Notes under the pieces: generated by a model
Databases searched by the model: none
What the model was told of the DNA's origin: nothing
The model's input: the letters and a program-made list of their open reading frames with translations, nothing else
Position numbers and translations under genes: made by a program
Assembly: GCF_001907195.1 (NCBI RefSeq)
Contig: NZ_LVWA01000007.1
Span: 1 to 64,000, forward strand
Direction: 5' to 3'
DNA: 64,000 nucleotides
From: Pontibacter flavimaris
Lineage (GTDB): Bacteria > Bacteroidota > Bacteroidia > Cytophagales > Hymenobacteraceae
In this document: piece by piece, positions 26,517-34,451 of the stretch
Numbering within the stretch: position 1 is the stretch's first letter
How the letters are laid out: each line of letters starts with the position of its first letter

Positions 26517-27929
26517 CTATTTAGCGGTTAACAATACAATATTCTCTACGTGGTGCGTCTGCGGGAACATGTCTACCGGCTGCACGCGTGTTACGTCATA
26601 CTTCTCCGAGAGCCACTCCACATCGCGGGCCTGCGTGGCAGGGTTGCAGCTCACGTACACGATGCGGTTCGGGTGCACCTGCAAGAGCTTTTTCACCACA
26701 TCCTCGTGCATGCCGGCGCGCGGCGGGTCAGTGATCACCACATCCGGCCTGCCATGGCGGGCAACCAACTCATCCGACAGAATATCTTTCATATCGCCGG
26801 CGTAGAAGGTGGTGTTGGTGATGTTGTTGATCTGCGAGTTTATTTTGGCGTCCTCAATGGCGCTCGGCACATACTCTATCCCGATTACCTCGCGAGCCTG
26901 ACGCGCCACAAAGTTAGCGATGGTACCGGCTCCGGTATACAGGTCGTACACCAACTCGTTTCCGGTCAGGTTGGCCAGCTCGCGGGTCTTTTTATACAGC
27001 TCATACGCCTGGTCGGCATTGGTCTGGTAAAACGACTTCGGCCCTACGCGGAACTTGATGCCCTCCATATCCTCATGGATGTAAGGCAAGCCTTTGTAGC
27101 ATACCACTTCCAGATCGTGAAAGGTCTCGTTGCCCTTGGCGTTTACCACATACTGCAGCGAGGTGATCTCAGGAAAAGTCGCAGCCAGGTGCTCCATGAG
27201 CGCCTGCATTTCCGCCGGCCTGTCTTCGTACACCTGCACAATTACCATCACCTCTCCGGTATTAGCCGTACGGATGATCAGGTTACGCATATAGCCCTCC
27301 TGCTTCACGATGTCGAAGAACGGCAGGTTTTGCTCTTTGGCATACTTTCGCACTTCCAGGCGGATGGCGTTGGAAGGATCGGGCTGCAGGTAGCAATGCT
27401 TGATGTCGAGGATCTTGTCGAAGCGGCCCGGGATGTGGAAGCCCAGCGCGTCGCGGTCATACTCCTGCCCCGACTGGATCTGCTCTTTGGTGAGCCAGCT
27501 GGTGTTGGAGAAAGTATACTCCAACTTGTTGCGGTAGTAGCGCGTTTTCTCCGAGCCAAGTATAGGATCAAATTCCGGTAGCGGCACCTTGCCGATGCGC
27601 TCCAGGTTGTCCTTCACCTGCTTCTGCTTAAAGTATAGCTGGGTGTCGTAGCCAATGTGCTGCCACTTGCAGCCGCCGCAGGTACCGAAGTGCTCGCAAA
27701 ACGGCTGCACGCGCAGCTCCGACAGCTCATGAAAATGCACCGGCTCGGCCTCCATATAACTTTTCTTTTTGCGGGTTACGCGCAGGTCCACCACGTCGCC
27801 GGGGGCCACGCCAGCCACAAAAACAACCATATTATCGTGGCGCGCCAGGCACTTGCCCTCGGCCACCATCTCCTCGATCCGGACTTGCTCGAGTATTACT
27901 AATTGCTTCTTCTTGCTCTTATTTCTCAC
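26517..27929 (-). CDS. rlmD: RlmD, 23S rRNA (uracil-1939-C5)-methyltransferase
   Basis: A 470-residue RlmD/RumA-family enzyme. A TRAM domain covers residues 8-65. Iron-sulfur cluster cysteines are C78, C84 and C87 in CEHFGTCGGC, with the fourth in KHCYLQPD further on. The SAM-binding region has YDLYTGAGTIANF, the tail has ITDPPRAGMHEDVV, and the catalytic Cys lies in YVSCNPATQARD. These match the RumA subtype that modifies U1939, although Bacteroidota carry several paralogues, so RlmC or TrmA-like specificity is not excluded. The start codon is GTG at 27929; the N-terminus is lysine-rich. Confidence 0.93.
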   Translation of the reverse strand: MRNKSKKKQLVILEQVRIEEMVAEGKCLARHDNMVVFVAGVAPGDVVDLRVTRKKKSYMEAEPVHFHELSELRVQPFCEHFGTCGGCKWQHIGYDTQLYFKQKQVKDNLERIGKVPLPEFDPILGSEKTRYYRNKLEYTFSNTSWLTKEQIQSGQEYDRDALGFHIPGRFDKILDIKHCYLQPDPSNAIRLEVRKYAKEQNLPFFDIVKQEGYMRNLIIRTANTGEVMVIVQVYEDRPAEMQALMEHLAATFPEITSLQYVVNAKGNETFHDLEVVCYKGLPYIHEDMEGIKFRVGPKSFYQTNADQAYELYKKTRELANLTGNELVYDLYTGAGTIANFVARQAREVIGIEYVPSAIEDAKINSQINNITNTTFYAGDMKDILSDELVARHGRPDVVITDPPRAGMHEDVVKKLLQVHPNRIVYVSCNPATQARDVEWLSEKYDVTRVQPVDMFPQTHHVENIVLLTAK

Positions 27930-27964
27930 AGTGGTGCAAAATTACGAAAATATAGGGAGATGCG

Positions 27965-28295
27965 GCGGGTTCGTTAGTAGTTATTGGTTCTTCGTTAATA
28001 GTTGTTCGTTGCTAGTTATTCGTCAACAGAAATACAGAAACGCTGCCTGCTTCCTGAAGAAAATATGCTGCAAGGGTACTACAGTCTATCAGCAACAGGT
28101 AATTCATACTTTACCGTTCAGCCAGCATCATTTACATCTGACAGTGCAAGTATAAATTGTTGGTGATAACACCAACAATGGCTAAGACTCCTAAACTTTC
28201 TAACTCCCCAACTTTCCAGCCTTTCAACAATCAACAAACACCAATCAACAATAAAATTTATCTTTGCAGCCTATTAATGATGGAGAAAGTATAAA
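27965..28295. repeat. Gap with GTTATTCGTT repeats, a palindrome and a promoter box
   Basis: No gene. 27971-28022 repeats TTCGTTA/TAGTTATT units, also seen at 29108 and inverted at 29251. At 28156-28179 is a palindrome with arms ATTGTTGGTG / CACCAACAAT; similar ones are at 42501 and 45263. A short CTTTCTAACTCC array lies near 28195. TATCTTTG at 28259-28266 is a likely -7 box for the SDR gene. Confidence 0.6.
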
Positions 28296-29105
28296 ATGAA
28301 AGATAAAGTAGTGTTGATCACCGGCGGCACGTCGGGTATCGGCAAGGCGCTGGCTTTTGCCTTCGGGCGCGAGGGGGCGAGAGTAGCCGTATCAGGCCGC
28401 AACCAGCAAAACCTTGACCAAACCAGCCAGGAACTAACCGCAGCAGGTATAGATAACCTGGCTGTGAATGCCGATGTAAGCGTGGAGGAGCAGTGCCAGC
28501 GCATGGTGCAGGAAACGGTTGACAAGTATGGCCGACTGGACGTGCTCATCAACAACGCCGGCATCTCGATGCGCGCCCTGTTCGAGGACCTGGACCTGGA
28601 CGTGCTACGCCAGGTGATGGACATTAACTTCTGGGGCACCGTGTACAGCACCAAGTATGCGCTGCCCTACATCAAGCAGGCAAAAGGCTCTATCGTAGGC
28701 ATTTCCTCGATTGCCGGCTACCGTGGCCTGCCCGCCCGTACTGGCTACTCGGCCTCCAAATTCGCGATGCACGGCTTCCTGGAAACCTTACGTACCGAGT
28801 TGCTATACTCCGGCGTGCACGTGCTGCTGGCCTGCCCAGGCTTTACCGCCTCCAACATCCGCAACACCGCTTTGGCCGCCAACGGCCAGCAACAGGGCGA
28901 AACGCCGCGCGAAGAAGAGAAAATGATGAGCGCCGAGGAAGTAGCCGAACGCATCCTGAAAGCCACCCTGCAGCGCAAACGCGACCTGGTAATGACCACG
29001 CAAGGCAAGCTGGCCGTGTGGGTGAACAAGCTCTTCCCGAGCCTGGCCGACAAGCTGGTGTACAACGTGATGGCCAAGGAAAAAGACTCGCCGCTGAAGC
29101 GATAG
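28296..29105 (+). CDS. Short-chain dehydrogenase/reductase (SDR)
   Basis: A 269-residue classical SDR. Cofactor loop GGTSGIGKA at residues 9-17; NNAG at about 87-90; catalytic Ser in SSIAGYRG; catalytic YSASK near 148-152, followed by FAMHGFLETLRTELLYSGVHVLLACPGFTAS. The C-terminal part (EEKMMSAEEVAERILKATLQRKRDLVMTTQGKLAVWVNKLFPSLADKLVYNVM) is typical of membrane-associated or DHRS7-like SDRs. Arg rather than Asp/Glu after the second strand (VSGRNQQ) suggests NADPH. Substrate unknown. Flanked on both sides by arrays of GTTATTCGTT repeats. Confidence 0.92.
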   Translation: MKDKVVLITGGTSGIGKALAFAFGREGARVAVSGRNQQNLDQTSQELTAAGIDNLAVNADVSVEEQCQRMVQETVDKYGRLDVLINNAGISMRALFEDLDLDVLRQVMDINFWGTVYSTKYALPYIKQAKGSIVGISSIAGYRGLPARTGYSASKFAMHGFLETLRTELLYSGVHVLLACPGFTASNIRNTALAANGQQQGETPREEEKMMSAEEVAERILKATLQRKRDLVMTTQGKLAVWVNKLFPSLADKLVYNVMAKEKDSPLKR

Positions 29106-29107
29106 TA

Positions 29108-29284
29108 TAGTTGATAGTTATTCGTTGTTCGTTATTAGATTCTGAAAGTATAGCCCCCCTTGCTGCATCAAGGAAGCATGTGAGGATGAAACACCCTTTA
29201 AGTTCAGGGAATTGTGACGACCAATAGAAGCAGCATGTAATAGAGGAACCCTAATAACGAATAACTAACAACCAATAACGAAAC
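29108..29284. repeat. Inverted GTTATTCGTT arrays between convergent genes
   Basis: Left array 29108-29141 (units GTTATTCGTT, ATTAG) and right inverted array 29251-29284 (CTAATAACGAATAAC...) bracket about 110 bp between the SDR gene and the SH3-domain gene. The right arm reaches the latter's stop codon. Confidence 0.7.
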
Positions 29285-30021
29285 TACGGCAGTTCCAGCA
29301 GGTTATTCTTGCGGATGTAGGCCTTCTCTCCTTTCCATTTGATCTCGTACCAGATGTCCTGCTCGCCGGTGATGGGCACTTTGTGGCCCTGGGAGGCAGT
29401 AGCCACCCAATCGGCGCCGGCCGAAGGGGCCGACATGATGGCTACCTGGTTGTTTTTGATGATGCCCTGCTCGCCGAGGTTGAGGAAATTGATGTAGTAA
29501 AGTATGAACAGCAGGTAAAGTATAAAACCGGCTTTGAACGTAGCACTGAATCTATAGCCCCGGCGCCACCTGAACAGCATCACCGTAACCGTAATGACCG
29601 CCGCCAGCAGCATGACCTCCAGCATGCGCATGTAGTGTTTGCTGAACTGGGTTTTGAAGAACTGCAGGTCGTTATACTCATAGCCCTGCAGGCGGTGGGC
29701 CTGCGCCAGTTCCTCCATCTTCTTGAGGGTAGACCGGCTGGGCTCCCTGGTGTAGAACAGGTGCAGGTAATACATGGCGCCGGTATAGTCGCGGAGGCCC
29801 TCCTGGATGTAGGCCATCTTCAGGAGCATTTGCGGCGAATAATGCTGCTCCTGCTCCAGCAACTGCTCGTACAGAACAAAAGCATCGGAATAACGTTGAT
29901 TCTGAAATAAAGAATCTGCTTTAGCCAGTGTTAATTTAGACGCCTGAGCACAAGCCGGTTCCGCCAAAACAGCCAAAAAAATAATCAGAAAGGCAGATAT
30001 TTTGGATAAGATGTTTTGCAT
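29284..30021 (-). CDS. TPR and SH3-like domain membrane protein (BatE-like)
   Basis: A 245-residue protein. Signal peptide 1-25 (AEPACAQ), then tetratricopeptide-type helices (LTLAKADSLFQNQRYSDAFVLYEQLLEQEQHYSPQMLLKMAYIQEGLRDYTGAMYYLHLFY), two transmembrane helices (MLEVMLLAAVITVTVMLF and FKAGFILYLLFILYYINFL), and a C-terminal bacterial SH3-like segment (AIMSAPSAGADWVATASQGHKVPITGEQDIWYEIKWKGEKAYIRKNNLLEL). The layout resembles BatE of the aerotolerance operon, but the other bat genes are not here. Likely a cell-envelope protein; role unknown. ATG at 30021. Confidence 0.78.
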   Translation of the reverse strand: MQNILSKISAFLIIFLAVLAEPACAQASKLTLAKADSLFQNQRYSDAFVLYEQLLEQEQHYSPQMLLKMAYIQEGLRDYTGAMYYLHLFYTREPSRSTLKKMEELAQAHRLQGYEYNDLQFFKTQFSKHYMRMLEVMLLAAVITVTVMLFRWRRGYRFSATFKAGFILYLLFILYYINFLNLGEQGIIKNNQVAIMSAPSAGADWVATASQGHKVPITGEQDIWYEIKWKGEKAYIRKNNLLELP

Positions 30022-30037
30022 TTAAAAACTTAGCTGT

Positions 30038-30045
30038 TAGTTTTG
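30038..30045 (+). promoter_or_regulatory. Probable promoter of first tRNA-Lys
   Basis: TAGTTTTG fits TAnnTTTG, 50 bp upstream of the tRNA; TTTTGCATTT about 19 bp further upstream may supply the -33 element. Confidence 0.45.
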
Positions 30046-30094
30046 CATCGCAATTCAGGGAAACGCCTTGAGCATGCAAGTTAAGAAATAAACT

Positions 30095-30167
30095 GATTCT
30101 GTAGCTCAGCTGGTAGAGCAATACACTTTTAATGTATGGGTCCTGGGTTCGAATCCCAGCGGGATCA
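30095..30167 (+). tRNA. tRNA-Lys (anticodon TTT), copy 1
   Basis: A 73-nt cloverleaf: acceptor GATTCTG pairs with CGGGATC (two G-U pairs), D-arm GCTCAGCTGGTAGAGC, anticodon arm ATACA-CTTTTAA-TGTAT, T-arm CTGGG-TTCGAAT-CCCAG, discriminator A. CCA is not encoded. Identical to the copy at 30306. Confidence 0.97.
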
Positions 30168-30181
30168 CTGAAAGAAAGCCC

Positions 30182-30210
30182 AAGCCTTTCCTAACCGGGA
30201 GGCTTTTTCA
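30182..30210 (+). terminator. Terminator after first tRNA-Lys
   Basis: Imperfect stem AAGCCT...AGGCTT followed by TTTTCATT, directly after the tRNA. Confidence 0.7.
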
Positions 30211-30251
30211 TTCAACCTCTTGCAAGGAGAGGAAAAGAAGCAAAAAAGTGT

Positions 30252-30281
30252 TTGACATTTAAACGGAAGCTTCTATCTTTG
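30252..30281 (+). promoter_or_regulatory. Promoter of second tRNA-Lys
   Basis: TTGACA at 30252-30257 and TATCTTTG at 30274-30281, 16 bp apart: a very good Bacteroidota housekeeping promoter, 25 bp upstream of the tRNA. Confidence 0.85.
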
Positions 30282-30305
30282 CACTCCCAATCAGGGAACA
30301 CACAC

Positions 30306-30378
30306 GATTCTGTAGCTCAGCTGGTAGAGCAATACACTTTTAATGTATGGGTCCTGGGTTCGAATCCCAGCGGGATCA
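30306..30378 (+). tRNA. tRNA-Lys (anticodon TTT), copy 2
   Basis: Identical in all 73 nt to the copy at 30095, and preceded by its own promoter and followed by its own terminator, so the two are separate transcription units from a tandem duplication. Confidence 0.97.
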
Positions 30379-30383
30379 CTTCA

Positions 30384-30418
30384 AAAGCCTCAAACCGAAA
30401 CGTTTGGGGCTTTTTTTA
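30384..30418 (+). terminator. Terminator after second tRNA-Lys
   Basis: AAAGCCTCAAAC / GTTTGGGGCTTT stem with loop CGAAAC, followed by a T run. Confidence 0.92.
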
Positions 30419-30506
30419 TTTCTACTCTAAACAAATAGCGCTATATACCTGTAAGCTCTACTCAAAACCGCCGCTGCGCCACCTGTTACACCATCAATTT
30501 ATTCCT

Positions 30507-31124
30507 ATGGAAGATGCCGTTAGAATCTATGTGCCTGTCTCCGTCTCCTACCCTGCCCTGGAGGGTGTGCTGAAAAGCCAGCTGGTTGGCCAGTACATCC
30601 CGAAACCGGAAGAAGGAACAGACGAGCCTCCGTACGCGCAGATTCTGGACGTGGGCATAAGCGGGAGCAGCTCAGGCACGCAGGAGGTAATTCTCAGGAT
30701 CAGGATCAGAATACTACGTACCATGCTGAAGCGTGACAACGTGGACCTGTATGTATTGGCCAGCCTGGGGTATGATAATGCCACGCAGCAGCTTTACGTG
30801 CAGCAGTTCCACCTGACATCCCGAACCAACAGCGGCTTTTTCAATACTGGCCTGGAGGTGCTGGTAAACAAGGTAGCCTACAGCCAGATCCTCCGGAAGG
30901 CCAGGGTCAGTCTGGGGGAGATAATCTCGGCGGAACTGTTGAAAGCAAACGGAATGCTGGACGAGGGCTTGGAGCTGAAGGGGATCAGGCTTACCGGGGC
31001 TGTAAACGAGGTCCGGGTGCAGGACATCACGCCTTTACCCGACAGGGTAACGCTCTCAGTAGAGCTTAAGGGCAACGTGGCAGCCAACGTGCTGGATCTC
31101 TCCAGCCTATTGCCAGGCAAGTAA
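30507..31124 (+). CDS. Hypothetical protein, DUF4403-like
   Basis: A 205-residue protein starting at ATG 30507; the frame is open upstream but would translate through tRNA-Lys and its terminator. Sequence pattern: IYVPVSVSYPALEGVLKSQLVGQYIPKPEE, then VGISGSSSGTQEVILRIRIRILRT, DLYVLASLGYDNATQQLYVQQFHLTSRTNSGFFNTGLEVLVNKVAYSQILRKARVSLGEIISAELLKAN and a final beta-rich part. The long amphipathic strands and the central long helix resemble the lipid-binding-like fold of DUF4403, but at half its usual length. No signal peptide. Assignment tentative; function unknown. A hairpin terminator follows. Confidence 0.65.
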   Translation: MEDAVRIYVPVSVSYPALEGVLKSQLVGQYIPKPEEGTDEPPYAQILDVGISGSSSGTQEVILRIRIRILRTMLKRDNVDLYVLASLGYDNATQQLYVQQFHLTSRTNSGFFNTGLEVLVNKVAYSQILRKARVSLGEIISAELLKANGMLDEGLELKGIRLTGAVNEVRVQDITPLPDRVTLSVELKGNVAANVLDLSSLLPGK

Positions 31125-31185
31125 GCTGCAGGTAGCTGGCTCTAGGTTCAAATTTCTCAGAATTTATACTTTGAGGGAGCTAATA

Positions 31186-31230
31186 AAAGTATAGCCCCGG
31201 CACTTACAAAATGCCGGGGCTATACTTTAT
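31186..31230. terminator. Bidirectional terminator built with AAGTATA
   Basis: Stem AAAGTATAGCCCCGGCA / TGCCGGGGCTATACTTT with a 9-nt loop. The AAGTATA heptamer and its complement form the base of the stem. It lies between convergent genes. Confidence 0.88.
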
Positions 31231-31247
31231 ACTTCAGACTTCAGACT

Positions 31248-32609
31248 TCAGGCCTCGGCCTTAAAGTGGCTTTCGAAGAGCTTATACTTATACCTGGGAT
31301 ATTCCTTCAGCACCGCCACCAGCGCGAAAATAGTACCTCCCACCACTACCGGGTACACCAGATACAGCAGTGGGTGTATGAGCGGCAGAAACAGCAGGCA
31401 CAGCAGGCCTATGGCAATGAAATTGAACAGGTAGGAAGCCTTGGCGCTAAAGCTGAACAAGCCTCCAGACACCGTTTTTGGGCTCACCACAGAGGCGATT
31501 ATACTTAGTGGCGCCAGCACCAACACGCTGCCCAGGTACATCATCACTACAAAAAAGGCCTCCCCCTGGTTAAACACAGCCACATACACAAAGGTAAGCA
31601 CGGCATCGATGAGCAGCGGCAGGCGCAGCGCCAGCCACGTTACCCGCAGCAGGTCCTTGGTGGTGCCGCTGCTGCGCTCCACGGTGAGCCACAGGTTGCG
31701 GTAAAAGCCCCACACATTATTGAATACGTAGGAAAACACCACCAGCGGCCCCACAAACAGCCACAGCGTCATCATCTCATCCAGCAGGTGCTCACCCTTC
31801 TTGGCGAAAGCCAGTGCATCGGCTCCAAGTATGAACGCCTTGAAAACAAAGCCAAAAATAAGCATCTGACGGGCCTGCTTGTGGTTCTTGAACAGGCGCC
31901 ACCCCAGGCTGCGTCGGGCGCTGGTGCTGTAGTTCACGGTTTTGCGGCGCGGCTCCGAGGCGGCTTTTTCCAGAAAGAAGTTAGCCGTTACAAAGGCCCC
32001 AAGCGCGGCCAGGTGCACCACCAGCATTAACCACTCAGATACCGGGTAGAACATCGGCACACGCACCTGCAGCGCCACAAAGGCCGCCGCCATCACCGCT
32101 GCCGAGTAAAAGTTAGCGTTTCTCCAGCGCATGCGGCGCTCAATAAACACCTGCAGCGAGCGCAGCGTAACATGTGCCGTAAGTATAACCAGCACGCTCT
32201 GCAGCAGGTGCAGCAGCGTATACAGCGGCGACATCAGGTACATCAGCACCAGAAAGTTGAGCAGCACAAAGTAAAACGGCGACACCAGCTCCACCACCAG
32301 CTCGGTGCGGAACCGCTGCAGCGCCGACACCGGGTAGAGCTGGGGAATCAAGTTAGCCTTGGGAATGTATGCCGGGAAAAAGCCCTTCAGGATGATGATG
32401 GCCAACATGAACAGGTTGGTGTACTCCAGCACCTGGTCTACGCCTAGTTTGGTATTGCCCTCGCCGGCCTGCTGCAGCAGGAACGCGAACAGCCAGCTAT
32501 ACACGCCCGCCGATATAAGCCCTACCGACAGCAACAGCACACGCTGCAGGCGCTTCTGCCTGAAAAAGCTGTTGATACGGGCACGGCAAGAGAATGCGAT
32601 CAAATCCAT
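31248..32609 (-). CDS. DUF5687-family ABC-type membrane protein
   Basis: A 453-residue protein with about ten transmembrane segments, of the Bacteroidota DUF5687 family, which is usually encoded next to an ABC ATPase and acts as its permease. Start at ATG 32609 (MDLIAFSCRARINSFFRQKRLQRVLL), since the frame upstream only reads the GTTAAGAGT repeat array. Blocks include LQQAGEGNTKLGVDQVLEYTNLFMLAIIILKGFFPAYIPKANLIPQLYPVSALQRFRTELVVELVSPFYFVLLN. The ATPase gene ends 99 bp upstream on the same strand. Exported substrate unknown. Confidence 0.85.
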   Translation of the reverse strand: MDLIAFSCRARINSFFRQKRLQRVLLLSVGLISAGVYSWLFAFLLQQAGEGNTKLGVDQVLEYTNLFMLAIIILKGFFPAYIPKANLIPQLYPVSALQRFRTELVVELVSPFYFVLLNFLVLMYLMSPLYTLLHLLQSVLVILTAHVTLRSLQVFIERRMRWRNANFYSAAVMAAAFVALQVRVPMFYPVSEWLMLVVHLAALGAFVTANFFLEKAASEPRRKTVNYSTSARRSLGWRLFKNHKQARQMLIFGFVFKAFILGADALAFAKKGEHLLDEMMTLWLFVGPLVVFSYVFNNVWGFYRNLWLTVERSSGTTKDLLRVTWLALRLPLLIDAVLTFVYVAVFNQGEAFFVVMMYLGSVLVLAPLSIIASVVSPKTVSGGLFSFSAKASYLFNFIAIGLLCLLFLPLIHPLLYLVYPVVVGGTIFALVAVLKEYPRYKYKLFESHFKAEA

Positions 32610-32616
32610 TTTTATA

Positions 32617-32705
32617 GTTAAGAGTGGAGAGTTATGAGTTAAGAGTCGCAGGAAGTACAGTAGGCGTTGCCACACTTTTAACTTCAAACTCTTAACTTTT
32701 AACTA
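32617..32705. repeat. Inverted GTTAAGAGT arrays inside an ABC operon
   Basis: Left array 32617-32646 (GTTAAGAGT, GAGTTATGAGTTAAG) and right inverted array 32674-32705 (ACTTTTAACTTC...CTCTTAACTTTTAAC) fill the space between the ATPase and permease genes. A foldback here could weaken read-through or expression of the second gene. Confidence 0.7.
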
Positions 32706-32708
32706 ATT

Positions 32709-33467
32709 CTAGGTGAGCATCCAGTCCAGGTTAGTTTCGGTGTTGTGTTGCGGCAACAGCAGCTGGAACAGGGCCTGGTCTATCAGGCTGGAGCCGTTCA
32801 TGGTGAACTCCTGCACCGAGCCGTTGTACATCAGCTGCCCGTCGTTCAGCACGCCAATGTGCGTGGCGATCTTCTCGACGTAGTTCAGGTCGTGGGAGGA
32901 GATGAGGATGGCGCGGTTTGCGTTGCGGTAGCTGCGGATGAGCTGCACCAGGAGCTGCGCCGCAATCGGGTCGAGGCCGGTAAAAGGCTCGTCGAGGATG
33001 AGCACCTGCGGCTTGTGCAGCATGGCGGCGGCAATACCCACTTTCTTCTTCATGCCGGTGGAGTAGCCGGCCACGTTCTTGTGCAGCGATTCCTTATCGG
33101 TAAAGAAATAACCAACCAGGCTTTTGATGCGCTCCTCCGCCTCTGCTGCCGATAACTTGTAGAGCTTGGCGACAAAGCTGAGGTACTCCAAACCGGTAAA
33201 CTCCTCAATCAGGGGGTTGTCTTCGCAGAGGGCGCCCAGGTTCTGCTTTACCTCCAGCTGGTGCCGGTGATAGTCCTTGCCAAACAGGGCGATGCTCCCA
33301 CTGTCGGGCTGCACCAGGTCGAGAATGCAGTTAAGGAAGGTGCTCTTGCCTACGCCGTTCTTGCCCAGCAGGCAATAAATCTGCCCGCTTTCGATGGTCA
33401 GGTCCAGCTCCTGCAGCACCTGCTTTTTCCCATACTTCTTCGACAATCCCGTTATTTCTATACTCAT
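32709..33467 (-). CDS. ABC transporter ATP-binding protein
   Basis: A 252-residue ABC ATPase of the CcmA/NatA type. Walker A LGKNGVGKST near 34-43, Q-loop in LGALCEDNPLIEEFTG, signature YSTGMKKKVGIAAAM, Walker B LILDEPFTGLDP, and H-loop in ISSHDLNYVEKIATHIGVL. The final 30 residues (SSLIDQALFQLLLPQHNTETNLDWMLT) are a family-specific tail. It most likely powers the DUF5687 membrane protein encoded next on the same strand. ATG at 33467. Confidence 0.93.
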   Translation of the reverse strand: MSIEITGLSKKYGKKQVLQELDLTIESGQIYCLLGKNGVGKSTFLNCILDLVQPDSGSIALFGKDYHRHQLEVKQNLGALCEDNPLIEEFTGLEYLSFVAKLYKLSAAEAEERIKSLVGYFFTDKESLHKNVAGYSTGMKKKVGIAAAMLHKPQVLILDEPFTGLDPIAAQLLVQLIRSYRNANRAILISSHDLNYVEKIATHIGVLNDGQLMYNGSVQEFTMNGSSLIDQALFQLLLPQHNTETNLDWMLT

Positions 33468-33718
33468 ATATTTCTATCGTAGCGTAAAGGAGCGGAAATA
33501 AAAAGTGCGCCTACAGCCTGTGGCACAAGCCTAAAGGTATAAACAATCTCCGAAACGCCCTACACTTACCGCCGCTTTATCTCGAAAATTTCATACTTCC
33601 CTGCGCGCCTCCTGCTTTCATCTGTGCTAACACCGCAAATGCCCGATATGGTTCTTTGGCCACTGAATTTTAGTTTTAAAGTATAAATGGGCTAATTTTT
33701 GAGTATTTGCCTTTGCAT

Positions 33719-33743
33719 TTGTCAGAGCCGGTGTATACTTTTG
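33719..33743 (+). promoter_or_regulatory. Promoter of tRNA-Leu(GAG)
   Basis: TTTG-containing -33 region near 33719 and TACTTTTG (TAnnTTTG) at 33736-33743, 17 bp before the tRNA. The -7 box overlaps a TATACTT heptamer. Confidence 0.65.
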
Positions 33744-33759
33744 CATCCTACTTTTACCG

Positions 33760-33841
33760 GCGCACGTGGTGAAATCGGTAGACACGCCATCTTGAGGGGG
33801 TGGTGCCTTCGGGTGTGGGAGTTCGAATCTCCCCGTGCGCA
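33760..33841 (+). tRNA. tRNA-Leu (anticodon GAG)
   Basis: Acceptor GCGCACG / CGTGCGC, D-arm with GAAATCGGTAGAC, anticodon arm CCATC-TTGAGGG-GGTGG, a class II variable arm TGCCTTCGGGTG, T-arm GGGAG-TTCGAAT-CTCCC, discriminator A. CCA not encoded. Confidence 0.96.
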
Positions 33842-33846
33842 CTCTC

Positions 33847-33881
33847 AAAGCTCTATTCTTAGCGGAATAGGGCTTTTTGCT
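33847..33881 (+). terminator. Terminator after tRNA-Leu(GAG)
   Basis: Stem AGCTCTATTC / GAATAGGGCT with loop TTAGCG, then a T run. Confidence 0.88.
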
Positions 33882-33964
33882 TTTAGAGGCTCCTACCAAT
33901 TTATTGAGGCTATACTTCTAATTCAGGTTTTCAGGTAACTCTTTATACTTTGGCTATACTTCCC

Positions 33965-34220
33965 TAGCCGCTGCTTCCCGCTATTTTGAACAAGCTATCC
34001 TTACTAGCAACCGCTGATCCTCTAGTTCCCACAAACCTACAGTTGCATCTCTAGCTTTGGTGCTCTCAAGCCCGAGAGGGCTCCCCGATATGCATCGGGG
34101 TAAACTCTCTCGGGCATCGCGCTGTGTTCCCTCCTGCCTCCGCTGCGCTACGGCTGCCCTTGACGGGCACCGGATCTCACAAGGCGCTCAACCCAAGGAC
34201 TGGGATTATATTCGATAGCC
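33965..34220 (+). repeat. Structured repeat family, copy C (with insertion)
   Basis: Same order of helices as copy B, but after the GNRA hairpin it carries a 29-bp insertion including the hairpin CCCCGAT-ATGC-ATCGGGG. The inner hairpin is TGCCC-TTGAC-GGGCA, different from copies A and B on both sides of the stem. The insertion disrupts most of the long-range CCTTGGG pairing, so this copy may be inactive. Confidence 0.82.
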
Positions 34221-34245
34221 ACCACTAACGAAGCTTCAGCAGAAC

Positions 34246-34345
34246 TCCCCTCCTTAGACAAGGAGGGGTTAGGGGTGGTTGGACCCGGTACTGCAAAACT
34301 CCCTCCCCTCTTCTTAGGGGAGGGTTGGGGTGGGGTAAAAGCAGG
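34246..34345. repeat. Hairpin modules after repeat copy C
   Basis: CTCCCCTCCTTAGACAAGGAG and CTCCCTCCCCTCTTCTTAGG-type hairpins, followed by GGGAGGGTTGGGGTGGGG. The rest of the gap to comEC holds nothing recognisable. Confidence 0.6.
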
Positions 34346-34451
34346 GGTGACTGGACCAGGCACTGCAGAAACGTGGAAGAAGAAGTCCGGAACAGCAGGT
34401 TGAACCCACCACCTGCAAATGCGCCTCTCCTTCTACCACGAAAAGCATACC

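Noticed and set aside
30252-30506. N-terminal extension of the DUF4403-like protein
   Set aside because: The frame runs through the second tRNA-Lys and its terminator.
33627-33899. 90-codon ORF on the - strand
   Set aside because: It overlaps tRNA-Leu(GAG), its promoter and its terminator.
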